This document shows, in pieces, positions 23,515 through 33,779 of a stretch of 64,000 nt of DNA. A model generated the notes under the pieces. It did no database searches and had not been told where the DNA came from. It saw only the letters and a program-made list of their open reading frames with translations. The position numbers and the translations under genes were made by a program. This DNA is from Trichoderma breve (taxonomy: Eukaryota > Ascomycota > Sordariomycetes > Hypocreales > Hypocreaceae): contig NC_079232.1 in assembly GCF_028502605.1 (NCBI RefSeq), positions 1,364,001 through 1,428,000 of the forward strand, read 5' to 3'. Each line of letters begins with the position of its first letter. The stretch's first letter is position 1.

Positions 23515-24089
23515 AAGTGTCTTTGTTTCTTTTTGTTATTTTGACTTTTACGGTGTACTGACGGTTTGGAGGGGATGGGTTTGGCTTCTGGAATAGGATT
23601 CCTTGGAGGCCAACGATACTTCAACGTATGCATAGCGGGTGTTTACATTTGGATTTGGATTCTCTTGGGGACATGGTTCAACATTACATAGATTAGTAGA
23701 TCTGACGGCGCTCGAGCGACGCTTAACTCACTTACATGGATGGATATACGGAAAAACACAGCTCATTATAAATAACAGAAACATTGGTATTTTTTTCTTG
23801 TTTCAATTTCAAGCGCGCATCTAATCATCCAAGACACGACATGGTAAAACAGAATTCGCAGACAGTAACCCTGAAGACCGCTTATGCTTCGTATCGAATT
23901 TCCCCCAAAAGAAATTAATGGTACAACAGGACCCGGGTCTCATCCAGGTCGATAAGCACCGTCTCAAGCAAAAGTAGGCTGGATCATTCTTCGTTTTTCG
24001 CAGCAGGCATAAAAAAAGAACTCCTCCCTCTTGCGGACCCCCTCTCCCGGCTTTTCATACATGAGGTCATAAAATTCCCGTTTCTTTCT
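23515..24089. other. Convergent 3' ends of the PABA synthase and Vps55 genes
   Basis: These 575 bases separate two genes that point at each other. They are AT-rich with T runs (23515-23545, 23790) suited to 3' processing on the + strand. Open frames inside are short and unsupported. Confidence 0.5.
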
Positions 24090-24588
24090 TTAAAACTCCT
24101 GCTCCTCCTGGAAGAACATGCCGAAGCTGATGATGGTCCCGTAGATCAGAAGGCCGCCGGTAATGGACATGATCATGGCTTCGACCCGGATCAGATCGGA
24201 GTGCGCAAGGACAACGGGGAGGGCTGTGAAGCACATATAGCGGTTAGTTATGTATCCCATTTCATCGCATGTCCCCTTTGTCACTTGACGGTGTTTCAAA
24301 GGAGACGGGGCACGGGGAATATCAGCACATACCAATGCCCATGACAACAAAAAAGCCGGTGAAGAATCTTCCCAGGTCGAGCACCGCCGCACCGCCGCTC
24401 TCGACAAAGTCATCCGGATTCGCGCATCGGCCGCAGATCCAGTTCGGCAGCGGCGCGAGGACGTAGGTGGCGACGACGAGGAGCGGGTAGTAGACCTTGT
24501 ACAGGGCGCAGGAGAGGATGACGAGGAGAAATCCTACGGCGAGGACAAAGGAGAGGGCGATGATGGTCTTGAGGCCGGCGGTAGGCAT
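24090..24588 (-). CDS. vps55: Vacuolar protein sorting protein Vps55 (LEPROT family)
   Basis: Small membrane protein that works with Vps68 in traffic from the late endosome to the vacuole. Reads on the minus strand as exon 1 24588-24333 and exon 2 24223-24090 (GTATGT donor, CACAG acceptor), 129 residues. Four hydrophobic segments are visible: about residues 7-27 (IIALSFVLAVGFLLVILS), 32-48, 68-85 and 103-122. The family stretches YYPLLVVATYVLAPLPNWIC and the polar GRCANPDDF loop are present, and the C terminus ends MFFQEEQEF. The length is usual for fungal Vps55. It is transcribed divergently from Mak16, with 551 bp between the two starts. Confidence 0.93.
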
Positions 24589-25139
24589 GATGAAGAAGTT
24601 TCTCGTGAGGATCGTGTGCTATGGGCGGCAAGTCGTCGTAATGAGGTGAGATTGGGCTCGGAACAGGTGGACGGCAGCCCCGCGGAGGGGGGAGTTGAGA
24701 GCTAATGAAGATGCGAAGAATCTGCGAAGGAGCGCTGAAGAAGATGAGAGGCGGGCAATCAAGGAGAGCTGAGGCGCGGGCTGTCGTCAAAGCGTCGGAA
24801 GTCGTTCTGGTTGGTGTTGAGGCGATAATGGATGGAGAAAGGCGGCTGATGCAGCGAGTGACGCAGGTCAGCGGTAGCACCAGCCACGGATCGCCGGGGC
24901 GAGTGTTGTTCCGGAGCCGGGGTGCAGGGGTGTCAACTAGGAAGGCGGTCAGGAGCGTTTACTGCGACGCTTGGAAAAAAATTATGGGAATCTGGAGAAA
25001 GATCCGCCCCGCCAGGAACTTTTTTTTTCTGCATTGGCAAGTCTTTCATATCAAAAGCTAGATTTCTCTTCTTTTTTTTCCCTCTTGTTCCTTCTCATCA
25101 ACTTGGGCAAAGGATCCTCCTGTGAGGAATTCAGACAAG
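24589..25139. promoter_or_regulatory. Divergent promoter region shared by vps55 and mak16
   Basis: The 551 bases lie between two divergent ATGs, so both promoters must lie here or overlap the genes. The right part has T runs (25020-25030, 25069-25085) just before the Mak16 start. Open frames within it (for example 24705-25061) are not supported. Confidence 0.5.
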
Positions 25140-26174
25140 ATGGCGTCTGACGAGATTGTGTGGCAAATCATCAACCAGCAGTTTTGCGCCTTCAAATTAA
25201 AGTAAGTTCTAGCCAGCGAACAACCACCATCACATCCTTGGGATTTCTGTCACTTTGGGTGCAATTGAGCATTGTGTAGATGGACACTAACCCAGAGACC
25301 CAGAACGGAGAAGCAGCAAAATTTCTGCCGCAATGAATACAACGTCACTGGACTGTGCAATCGCCAGTCATGTCCTCTCGCCAACTCGCGGTATGCCACC
25401 ATTCGGCAACACCCTACCAAGGATACGCTATACCTCTACATGAAGACTGTCGAGCGAGCGCATCTGCCTTCCAAGATGTGGGAGCGCATCAAGTTGTCAA
25501 ATAACTACACCAAGGCCCTGGAGCAAATCGACGAGAGGCTCATCTACTGGCCCAAGTTCTTGATCCACAAGTGCAAGCAGCGACTCACCCGCCTGACGCA
25601 GGTGCAGATCCGCATGCGTAGGATTGCCGCCGAGGACGAACGTCTGGGCGAGAAGCTGGTTCCCAAGCTGGCCCCCAAAGTCAGACACCGCGAGGCGACG
25701 AGAGAACGCAAGGCTGAGGCAGCCGCTAAGCTGGAGAGGACTATCGAGAGAGAATTGCTTGAGCGTCTGAGGCAAGGCGCTTACGGCGACCAGCCCCTCA
25801 ACGTCAGCGAGGACATCTGGAAGAAGGTGCTGAATGCCATGGAGAAGGGTGGCGAGGGTGAACGAGACAAGGACATGGACAAGGGTATCGAGTCTGATGA
25901 TGAGGAGGAACTTGATGGAGAGGCTGCAAGCGAAGATGAAGACGCCGAGGCCGCCATTGAATACGTCTCCGACCTCGACGAGAGCGAAGACGAGCTCGAA
26001 GACCTTGAGGACTGGCTCGAGAGCGAGGAGGAAGAGGAAGAAGACAGCGACGAGTCCGAGGCGGAAAAGGCCGGCAGCAAGCGCAAGCGTGGCAAGGTCA
26101 CCAAGATGAAGAGCAAGCGACCCAAGCAGCAGGAGAAGGAGAAGCTGGCGTTGACCAACGACTTGGCTTGGTAA
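25140..26174 (+). CDS. mak16: Ribosome biogenesis protein Mak16
   Basis: Nucleolar factor needed for 60S ribosomal subunit maturation. Exon 1 is 25140-25201 ([21 protein letters not shown]). I place exon 2 at 25304-26174, giving [17 protein letters not shown], 310 residues, which agrees with the family's spacing; a CTAAC branch sequence at about 25287 suits that acceptor. The conserved [20 protein letters not shown] motif holds the Cys residues typical of Mak16, followed by the basic Mak16 domain (to about residue 180). The C-terminal third is strongly acidic (runs of Glu/Asp, about residues 190-280) and ends in a basic Lys/Arg patch, a likely nuclear/nucleolar signal. An earlier acceptor at 25279 would add eight in-frame residues (see findings). 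Confidence 0.95.
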
Positions 26175-27176
26175 AGTGGATGTCAACACGGAAGAGATTT
26201 ATTCATAATTCAGCAACATGGCAAAAAGAGAGCGAATTGTGTGCCGGCCTGATCAGGAGCACGACATTGCACGGGGTGTCTAAAATGGATGGGTTTTCGA
26301 GTTTGTATCAGCTTATTAGTCCCAGCGTGGGCTTCATGGCATACGGCGTCGGGATACTGTTAATAAAAGGGGGTCTTTGGTTCATTTCTGTATGGATGAG
26401 GATTTGTTAGATTTATATGCAGAGTGTATATAGGTTGCATCGGTATGAGGTCAATATATCGACTGGTAATGCTGTTTCACGGAAGAGTTTCAGAACGGAC
26501 GGGAGCAAAACGCCGAATGCGTTGTGACGCCCACCACGAGCCAATGCACGCATCCGCAGCCCGTTTTAGCAGAGCCCCCACCACCTAAAACGGCTACAGA
26601 AGGCACTAAAAAGCTTCGCAGCTGGTGCACCGCCCACTAGCAGCAGCGCTGGAAACCAAGCGAGTTACAGGCATTGATTCCATTGATCTTCAACCCCACG
26701 TCTAGCCGCCAACCTCCTTTGCTCCTTTCCCTCCTCGTACTTTGCCGTTCTTTGGCTTCTTTCCAGGACATTTTGGCATCTTTTGCTCCGGGCGAACGGC
26801 GCTCTGCTCTTGCTCTTGGCTGCTGTCATTTCTGTTTCTTCTCGCAGACACCGGACATACCGAAATCACGAAGCAGCAGCACTCTCTCTCCCTTCTCACC
26901 GCCGCAACAGAGGGACTGCGCAACAGGAGATCTGCAGGTGTAGCATCACCGCCAGATGGCCAGAGCTTGAGCCTCAACGCCCAGCCACGTCAATCACCGC
27001 ACGACGACTTGTCGATAAAAGGAACACAGTTGGGTGACATCGCTCGGATTTCCTCTCTGCGAACTTGTTTTTGAACAGCTCTCACTCACGCCACTACGCT
27101 TTGAGCGAGCCTTTGCCGATACGACACCACGCCTTTTGTTCCCACAGCATCACGCGAGCTACATGCCACCGTCGCC
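26175..27176. other. Spacer between mak16 and the mso1-like gene
   Basis: About 1 kb with no supported gene. The left 300 bases are the mak16 3' region. The rest is GC-rich and pyrimidine-rich near 26690-26770 and is probably the promoter and leader of the gene at 27177. Open frames of about 90-110 codons here have no family resemblance. Confidence 0.45.
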
Positions 27177-27965
27177 ATGAGTTCCTGGTACTCCAACCTC
27201 GTCACCAAAACCTCGTCCCAAATCTCCAACCTCCGGTCTACCCTCCTTTCCAGCGAGGCCGATGGCGACACCGAAGACGACACCCACGTCTGCCGCGTCC
27301 TGCGCAACTACTACACCGAAAAGGGCCGCCCGTTCCCGAACTGGCTGCCCCCTGACCCAAAGGCACCGCCGCCGCAGATGACCCAGGCCGTATATGCCCA
27401 GTCGCAGGTCGGCTCGCGCTACGGTGGGCTTGGAGGGCCTCAACAGCCTGGCGCTGGGGGGCTCAGCAGTTTATGGGACAACGGCCCTGCGCAGCCACCG
27501 CAGCCGCAAATTCCGCAGAGCTTGCGGGCTGGACGACCGGCGACGACACAGCCCGGACCGTCTTCGAGGGACGAGCTGCTCGGGAGGGGGGGACAGGCAC
27601 CTCGTGCAGGGAGCTATTCTGGGCCTGGCCCGGCTCCCGCTGGATCGGCGCAGGATCGTTTGAAACAGCGACTTTGGGGAACCCGTACCACGAGCCCATC
27701 CTCTAGCAACGGTAATGGGCCGTTCCAACCACCTCCAGGCGGAGGTTCAGCGGGCCACCAATCTCAGGGCAGTTATGAGGACAGGTTTGCGCCAGGAGGA
27801 TCTTACGATAACTCCAGAGGAGGAGGCGGTGGTGGAGGTCAGCCCTTTGTTGGAGCAAACGCTCCTTGGTCGAGTGATGGCGGCCCTTATTCGGGAGGAG
27901 GAGGAGCTGCTGCGAATGGAGTACGAAGAAAAGGGCTGCCCAGCGGTCCACGGGGATATAGATGA
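27177..27965 (+). CDS. mso1: Mso1-like Sec1-binding exocytosis protein
   Basis: Predicted intronless 262-residue protein. The N-terminal ~65 residues (SSWYSNLVTKTSSQISNLRS, then DDTHVCRVLRNYYTEKGR and FPNWLPPDP) fit the Mso1 Sec1-binding domain, which contacts the SM protein Sec1 and helps SNARE assembly at exocytic sites. The rest is disordered, rich in Gly, Pro, Ser and Gln, with a Gly-run near residues 215-225 and a short basic C terminus (RRKGLPSGPRGYR) that could contact membrane. The long open frame continues to the stop at 27963-27965. The name rests on recalled similarity of the N terminus; the low-complexity remainder gives no support either way. Confidence 0.78.
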   Translation: MSSWYSNLVTKTSSQISNLRSTLLSSEADGDTEDDTHVCRVLRNYYTEKGRPFPNWLPPDPKAPPPQMTQAVYAQSQVGSRYGGLGGPQQPGAGGLSSLWDNGPAQPPQPQIPQSLRAGRPATTQPGPSSRDELLGRGGQAPRAGSYSGPGPAPAGSAQDRLKQRLWGTRTTSPSSSNGNGPFQPPPGGGSAGHQSQGSYEDRFAPGGSYDNSRGGGGGGGQPFVGANAPWSSDGGPYSGGGGAAANGVRRKGLPSGPRGYR

Positions 27966-28667
27966 AGGAAGAAGGGTGTGCTTTATTTCTTTTTAATATT
28001 ATGTATAACGTCTCGGTCTAGGAGTGTGTGGTGTATATTCTTTTCTTTCATGTAGCTAGTCATGAGTTGCGTGCTTTTTGTCGATTTCAGCCAAAGCTCG
28101 CAATGTATAATGCCTATTAATGCCTATTTCCTTGAGATATTTCCGAGTCTTCCCTCTCAATGTGTATGTGTCGGGTTTTGTACGTAACGCCGCGGATAGA
28201 TTTCTGACCCGAATTTGTAATTCAGAAGAGCTTTTACCCTGCGAACTGATGTGATTTATTAAGCGTGAACCCTTTGTTGACGGGTTTTGTTGGTGGGTAA
28301 CTTTGTTCGTGGTTTATCGTGCCCATCCATGCACTTTCCTAATCGAGCCAGATTCCAGCCTCGGCGTTGACATAGTATTGGTAGAGAAGAGAAACTCCCA
28401 CCTTTTGATATTTTGATGGAGTTTGATTCAGTTTTAGATGTTTAGTCGTCTTGAGCAAAGGAACTCAACATTGAGCGGAGACAATAGGAAAAAAGAGGTT
28501 CTTGTTAGAATAATCAGCGTCGATATGATGGAAACAATACCTCTGTGAAGCTCTTATAAGAGGAACAAGATAACTTCAGTCGTCAACCATCCTCATAAAC
28601 TCATCAGTGTAAAACTAAATCCAAACTAGCAAACTAGAAAAAGAAATCCAGAGGAGAAATCTCAGCC
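27966..28667. other. Spacer between the mso1-like and crotonase genes
   Basis: About 700 bases, AT-rich, with no open frame worth reporting. It contains the 3' region of the left gene and the promoter and leader of the crotonase; the leader just before 28668 is A-rich. Confidence 0.5.
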
Positions 28668-29516
28668 ATGTCCTCCACCGAAGCCATCATCGTCAACAAA
28701 ATCACCCCCGCCTACTGGCGCGCAACCTTCAACAACGGCACCCTCAACCTCTTCGGTCCAGAAGGCCACGTCGCCCTCAAGAAGCTCATAGACGACCTCG
28801 AAGCCGACAAGTCCGTCCGCGTCATCGTCTTTGACTCCTCCAGCCCAGATTTCTTCATCGCCCACGCCGACATCCTGCGCGTCGCTGAAGAGCCTCAAGG
28901 TCCAGGCACAGGCTTCGTCGCCACATGGGCCAGCCTCGCCGTCCGCATCGCCAGCCTTCCCGTGCTCAGTATCGCGGCGATTAGGGGTTATGCGCGCGGG
29001 TTCGGGGCCGACTTCTCTTCTGCTTGCGACTTGCGCTTTGCCAGCCGCGAGAAGGCAATCTTTTGCCAGCCAGAAGTTGGGGCGGGCATCATCCCCGGTG
29101 GCGGAGCCTTCGAGTTGCTTCCTCGAAGAGTCGGTCGCGCAAGAGCACTAGAGATTCTCCTCAGCTCAGACGACTATGATGCTATCACGGCTGAGTTGTA
29201 CGGATGGATCAACCGCGCCATTCCAGACGCCGAGTTCGAGGACTTTGTCGACAAGTTTGCTCGTCGAATCGCAAGCTTCGACGCCCAGCTCCTGATCGAG
29301 ACGAAGCGTGTCGTGGATTCTCGCTGGGGGATGCCGAGCCAAGTCGATTTTGCTGCTGGAATGGCCCTTTTTGGGGAGTCCACCAAGTGGCCCTCTGCTG
29401 CGCGTATGAAGGCCCTTTTCGACAAGGGCTTGCAGAGCGATGAAGAGGTTGAGCGTAATTTGGGTGCGGTCATCGGAACTGTCACTGAGCAAGACTTGGC
29501 CAAGTATAGAGAGTAG
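28668..29516 (+). CDS. Enoyl-CoA hydratase/isomerase (crotonase) family protein
   Basis: Intronless, 282 residues, the usual size of a single-domain crotonase. Family features: the oxyanion-hole strand IAHADI (about 64-69), a second oxyanion Gly in RGYARGFGADF (about 106-116) and QPEVGAGIIPGGGAFELL (about 134-151). Comparing with enoyl-CoA hydratase, the first acidic catalytic residue is Asp115 where Glu is usual, and the second is Glu136. That pattern allows several crotonase chemistries, so the substrate is not known. No mitochondrial presequence is obvious, and no clear peroxisomal SKL end is present (C terminus KYRE). The start has a good context (CAGCCATG). The neighbour downstream is the convergent Gyp7-type gene, 280 bp away. 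Confidence 0.85.
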   Translation: MSSTEAIIVNKITPAYWRATFNNGTLNLFGPEGHVALKKLIDDLEADKSVRVIVFDSSSPDFFIAHADILRVAEEPQGPGTGFVATWASLAVRIASLPVLSIAAIRGYARGFGADFSSACDLRFASREKAIFCQPEVGAGIIPGGGAFELLPRRVGRARALEILLSSDDYDAITAELYGWINRAIPDAEFEDFVDKFARRIASFDAQLLIETKRVVDSRWGMPSQVDFAAGMALFGESTKWPSAARMKALFDKGLQSDEEVERNLGAVIGTVTEQDLAKYRE

Positions 29517-29796
29517 ATAGAATGTGCCTAAAGAGAACGAGTTATAAATCACTTGTGTCAAGGGAAGTGGAAGGTCTCTGGCTTTATGTGAATAAAATAT
29601 TTCAATTCATCGCTGCGTGTATGCCAAGTACCGGCAAAACAAAACAATAACGCCCTACTTCTGAGGATTCTCCGTGACCTCAAGGATGAGAAACAAGACA
29701 ACAGATAGAAAAATGCATATCCAATAATAAGACATCAAAAAATAAACGAATGGGCAAAAAAACCATGGCTACCTTCGTAGAAATCACGTCGCCTTC

Positions 29797-32369
29797 TCAT
29801 TTTGAGTCGGCCGATCCATCAGCCTTCACAGCCGCCTTGGGCTTTTTCTCCAAGAAATCGATTTTTTTGCTAAGTAGCTTTCGTAGCTCGGGAGTTATCA
29901 CCCTCTCTCGCTTTGACGGCGCTGCATTAGCCTTGGACTTTGAGGGAGGCTGTTTAGCTGTGTTGTTGTTTGATTGACTTGGGCTTTCTGTTCTAGGAGG
30001 CGGGAAGTTGTGTTTCTTGTCAACTGCCTCAACCAGTCGCTGGAACCGGCGGAAAAGAACCTCGGCGCGAATCAGGGTCGACTCAAGGTCAATAGTACCG
30101 GACAGCTCGTTCACTTTGTCAGATGTCAGCAAATTTGTCATACGACGAGGGCAAAGATTTTAGCAGCTCACCATATTTAAGAACCTCATCAAACGCTTGC
30201 AGATGTGTCATGATAACATCCCTGTGCTTTTCTAGGATAGCCAAGGCAATGAAGAGGTGGAAGCTTGAGGTGTAATAATCCGTCCACAGGCACTCCCAAA
30301 GCTTGAGCACGTCCAGCCACTCAAACTCTCGCTTGTACCACACCAGTATCATGCGGAAGAAGAAGAAGAAGTTGGTGCTATCCGTCTTTTGCAGGTGATC
30401 CCAGAGCTTAGGGTCCATGAAGTGAACAAGTTGGTCTAGGGCCAGTAGCTGGCCCCTCATACCTGACTGGTCTCGCAAGAAGTTACGTTCCATGCGATCC
30501 ATGAACATCTGAAACGCCCAAAAGGCCACCGCATCATCTTGGACCACGGCATAGATTGGTGCCAAGAGATCCGACATACCTTGGACATAGCCGAGCTCCT
30601 TGTTGTACTCGTTGTATGTCAGAAGCATCTCCTTCATCTGCTCTAGGTGAACATTGGTGCCAACTTCAGCAAAGGGTGAATTTGGATCCGGATGAGGAGT
30701 ATCTTCTCCATGGAAGATGGCGACGTTTCGATCAGTCCGATGGACGTCCTTCTCTGTAATGTAGTTGTTAGCACGACAGTACAAATACTGCTGAGCAAAA
30801 GTGTTGCTTACCGATACGCCCGCGTTGTTCGCGCCACCATTCACCGTCCTCACCCTCTCCTCCCTCCCCCTCGAGTCGATTCCACCAAGATTGTTTGAGC
30901 TTGTAGTACTGATCTCTAAGGGAGGCAATGGTCGCCTTTCTTTCATCAAGCGTGCTGTACCACTCGTACACGCCCAACAAAAAGAGCCAGGCTTCTTTCC
31001 TAACTCCGTCATCGGCGTCTAGTCCGCCGTGAAAGATGCGCTCCTTGACTTCATCAACAGAGATGGACAGTCGTCCGGTCTCGGGGTCGAAAAACGCATC
31101 CCACTCCTCTATCGAGAGAGGCTGTTTTCTGTCTTCAAACGACATGGAATTTGATCCATCAAGAAGCTCGAATTCTCCGACATCGGTGTCTTCAAGCTCC
31201 ATAACATCTCGAACAGTCCAGATTCTCTGTCGATGATCACGCTCACTCTGCTCCGCCATGCCCATCGCCCACCTGGCAAGGTATATCCTTGCGCTGTCAA
31301 ACTCATCTTGGAGTGTTTGAACCTCAGGATTTTTGAGCAACCGTCGCATTTGAGGGGGCAGATTAGGATTTTCTGACAAATCGTGCGCTGCTCTCCTGGT
31401 CAAAGTGGTCACCTTGCTAAACTGCTCCATGAGGCTCCAGCCTGTCTCCTTGACAAATTTGATAAAGGGGTCCATCTGGGCATCTTTGTTGCTTGAGCCC
31501 CCGGCCTTGGCCTTTCCTTGTGCTTTTGTCGTTGCCATTTTAGCACCAAAGCTTTCCAGATCTTCTTTACTCGGCTCAATGAGATAAATGTTGGGCTCTG
31601 CTCCGGACCTCTCAATCTTAATATATCTCCTCAGCCATCGCAGGACTTCATCTGCACCCCAAAACATCTGGCCGCTCTCGCCAAACGGATCGAAGTTGTC
31701 CCGGGCCAGTTTCTTCTTCTGAAGAATGGTGCTTTGGCACTCGTCATCATGAAAGAACAGAGCAGGAAAGCTGTCACCTCCTCTAGAGTTTATGATGATG
31801 GAGCCATACCACCAGCCCAGACTCGGCGGTCGGACCATCAGAGAGTATATGGCGCTGACAGGGATGGCAAATGCGTAGCCGCCAACGGAGCTGCTGTGGG
31901 AGGTCACGGTGGGAGGTGGAGGGACAAGATATGACTGCTTTGGAGGAGAGTCGGCATCGGAGAGGTCCACTTTGACATAGATGCTCGCCGAGTCACCAAG
32001 AGATGCTTCGGGAACCCAAGCAAGAAGAAGATCCGACGATGCGATACTATTTGTCGAAGATGACGTAGAGGGACGATCACGTCTTGGCCCCTTCTGCTGT
32101 AGCAGAGCTATATAGCCACAGATATTGTCTTTTGCGGATGGTGTCGGGTGGACGTAGACCTAGCCAAATGTCAGTTGTTGTAACAAGCATCGCGGCCGAG
32201 CGCATCAACGCACCTTGCTCTTCGAAAACAGCAGCTTCACGCCTCTACCGGATTCCGTGTGTGTGATAGTCTCGTAGCCACCCTCTTCATCGTCGCTCAT
32301 AGCGTAGAGACTCCCGGTCGGCGAGCTTGGTCGGGCAGAGCCACCCTGAGAAGCCTGGCCAGATGCCAT
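29797..32369 (-). CDS. gyp7: Gyp7-type Rab GTPase-activating protein (TBC domain)
   Basis: GTPase-activating protein, probably for the vacuolar Rab Ypt7. Exons on the minus strand: 32369-32214, 32159-30812, 30753-30172 and 30113-29797, all in phase, 800 residues. The N terminus (MASGQASQGG, then DDEEGGYETITHTE) leads to the Gyp7-specific region with FAIPVSAIYSLMVRPPSLGW and WGADEVLRWLRRYIKIERS. The TBC domain begins with RLSISVDEVKERIFHGGLDA and WLFLLGVYEW. The arginine finger is in IEKDVHRTDR (IxxDxxR) and the glutamine finger in LGYVQGMSD (YxQ), so it should be catalytically active. The end (VNELSGTIDLESTLIRAEVL) is the Gyp7 C-terminal helix, followed by a basic low-complexity tail. An unusual FFFFF run lies in the TBC domain. 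Confidence 0.93.
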
Positions 32370-32948
32370 GATGCGAGCACTCTCTTGGTCAATATATCGT
32401 GATCGTCGTTGACGTAACCGCTAGCTTTGCGACAGCAGAACCTCAAGCGGCCTATTCGCTCGCCGTCTGTACAAGGCCGTGAGGAGGGTGAAAAAGAGAA
32501 AAGAAAGAAAGAAAAAAGACAGAATATACGATGGGATGCTCTAGAGAGATGCCTAACAAACGGAGGCCTGCAGCAGTGTTAAAGGATGCATCTCCAAGAA
32601 CTAAAAGTCGTTTGCGGAATTGAGTTGCATGTGAGCAGCTGAATGACGATCCCGAGAGACGCGCAGCGCATGTGCCCCGCCACCATAAGGTCACCCGCAG
32701 AGGGGCTGATGCCTGGGTACAGCTACCGGAGGTCGCAGCGGCTTTTGCTCGGGGGCGTCGGTAGCGGTACTCGGTGTGGCGTTTACACGACAGTGGCCAG
32801 GCAGGGCGACCATTGTGTTACCAGACTAACTGCAAAATCGGACTGTTCTTGGCCTTATTTAGACAATGCCTACGTACTTGTCATACGCGGAACCACATCA
32901 TCATCTTCTTGTCCGGTAAGATTGAACAGGTGGTAGTCATTTTCCTTT

Positions 32949-33056
32949 GTCTTCTTCTTCTTCTTCTTCTTCTTCTTCTTCTTCTTCTTCTTCTTCTTCT
33001 TCTTCTTCTTCTTCTTCTTCTTCTTCTTCTTTCTTCTTCTTTCTCTACTTCTTCTT
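32949..33056. repeat. (CTT)n / (GAA)n microsatellite
   Basis: An uninterrupted CTT run of about 83 bases (27 units) covers 32949-33031 and continues, broken by extra T and C bases, to about 33056. All purines are on the minus strand. It lies about 580 bp upstream of the gyp7 ATG. Confidence 0.95.
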
Positions 33057-33124
33057 TTCTGGTACTCATACTATCATTACAAAATCTCTGTGGCGCATCA
33101 TTACTCAAGCTCAAGGGTAGGCAA

Positions 33125-33176
33125 GAAATAGAGAAATAGAGAAATAGAGCGAATAGGGCGAATAGAGCGAATCGAG
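33125..33176. repeat. Short tandem repeat GAAATAGA / GCGAATAGA
   Basis: About three GAAATAGA units followed by about three to four GCGAATAG-type units, in non-coding DNA just right of the CTT microsatellite. Units of 8-9 bases drift in sequence along the array. Confidence 0.7.
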
Positions 33177-33779
33177 ACATGATCAGCATACTCCATACAG
33201 AAGCAGACAATCCGCCCATACCCGCACATTCCCGCCCATTCCCGGCACACTAAACTCATCTTGAATGGCGAGCCTATTTTCTTCATGTCTGGGGACTATT
33301 TCTCTATTACGGGACGTCTACCCGAAGAACGGAGCCACGGCTCACTCACCAGGGCAACATGAGCATCAACTACTGCCCATTTGCGGACATCCGTACACCA
33401 TCGTGTGGCGGAGTCCTTAAAACACCGCGCTTAGTATTTCCTTTGTCATGGAGTTAATATTTAACATTATGAATACTTTACCCCCCCTGAAATGAATACA
33501 AACATATGTATCTCATGCCTCCATAACCTCAACGACGACCAAACCGGCGGCCGTTGATGCATTGATGCCTTTTCATAACGTGTCCTCCCTCCCTTCCTTC
33601 CTCATAGGTACACCATACGCCGATATTCGTTTACCCGCTTTATCAAAAAAATCAATCATCAAGCGTTACACAGCCGAGAAAATCACGTGTATCTTGCCCA
33701 ACCCTCAGCCTCATCGATAGCCAACATTGAACCCCTACCCAAAACCTCTTCGAAAAAATATCATGGATCATTAGGCCCT

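Larger units (their letters stand above)
32370..33779. other. 1.4 kb upstream region of gyp7, with microsatellites
   Basis: No supported gene. It holds the gyp7 promoter (minus strand), a long CTT microsatellite and a short nine-base tandem repeat (own entries). Open frames over the CTT run encode only poly-Leu, poly-Phe or poly-Arg and are artefacts. 33480-33780 is the downstream region of the PAP2 gene. Confidence 0.5.

Noticed and set aside
25497..26189. 230-codon minus-strand open frame, hydrophobic
   Set aside because: It is the antisense shadow of the acidic and basic codons of mak16; its apparent hydrophobicity comes from reversed Glu/Asp/Lys codons.
32774..33219. Open frames on both strands over the CTT run, encoding poly-Leu and poly-Arg
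   Set aside because: They are direct products of the trinucleotide repeat; no start context, domain or splice support.
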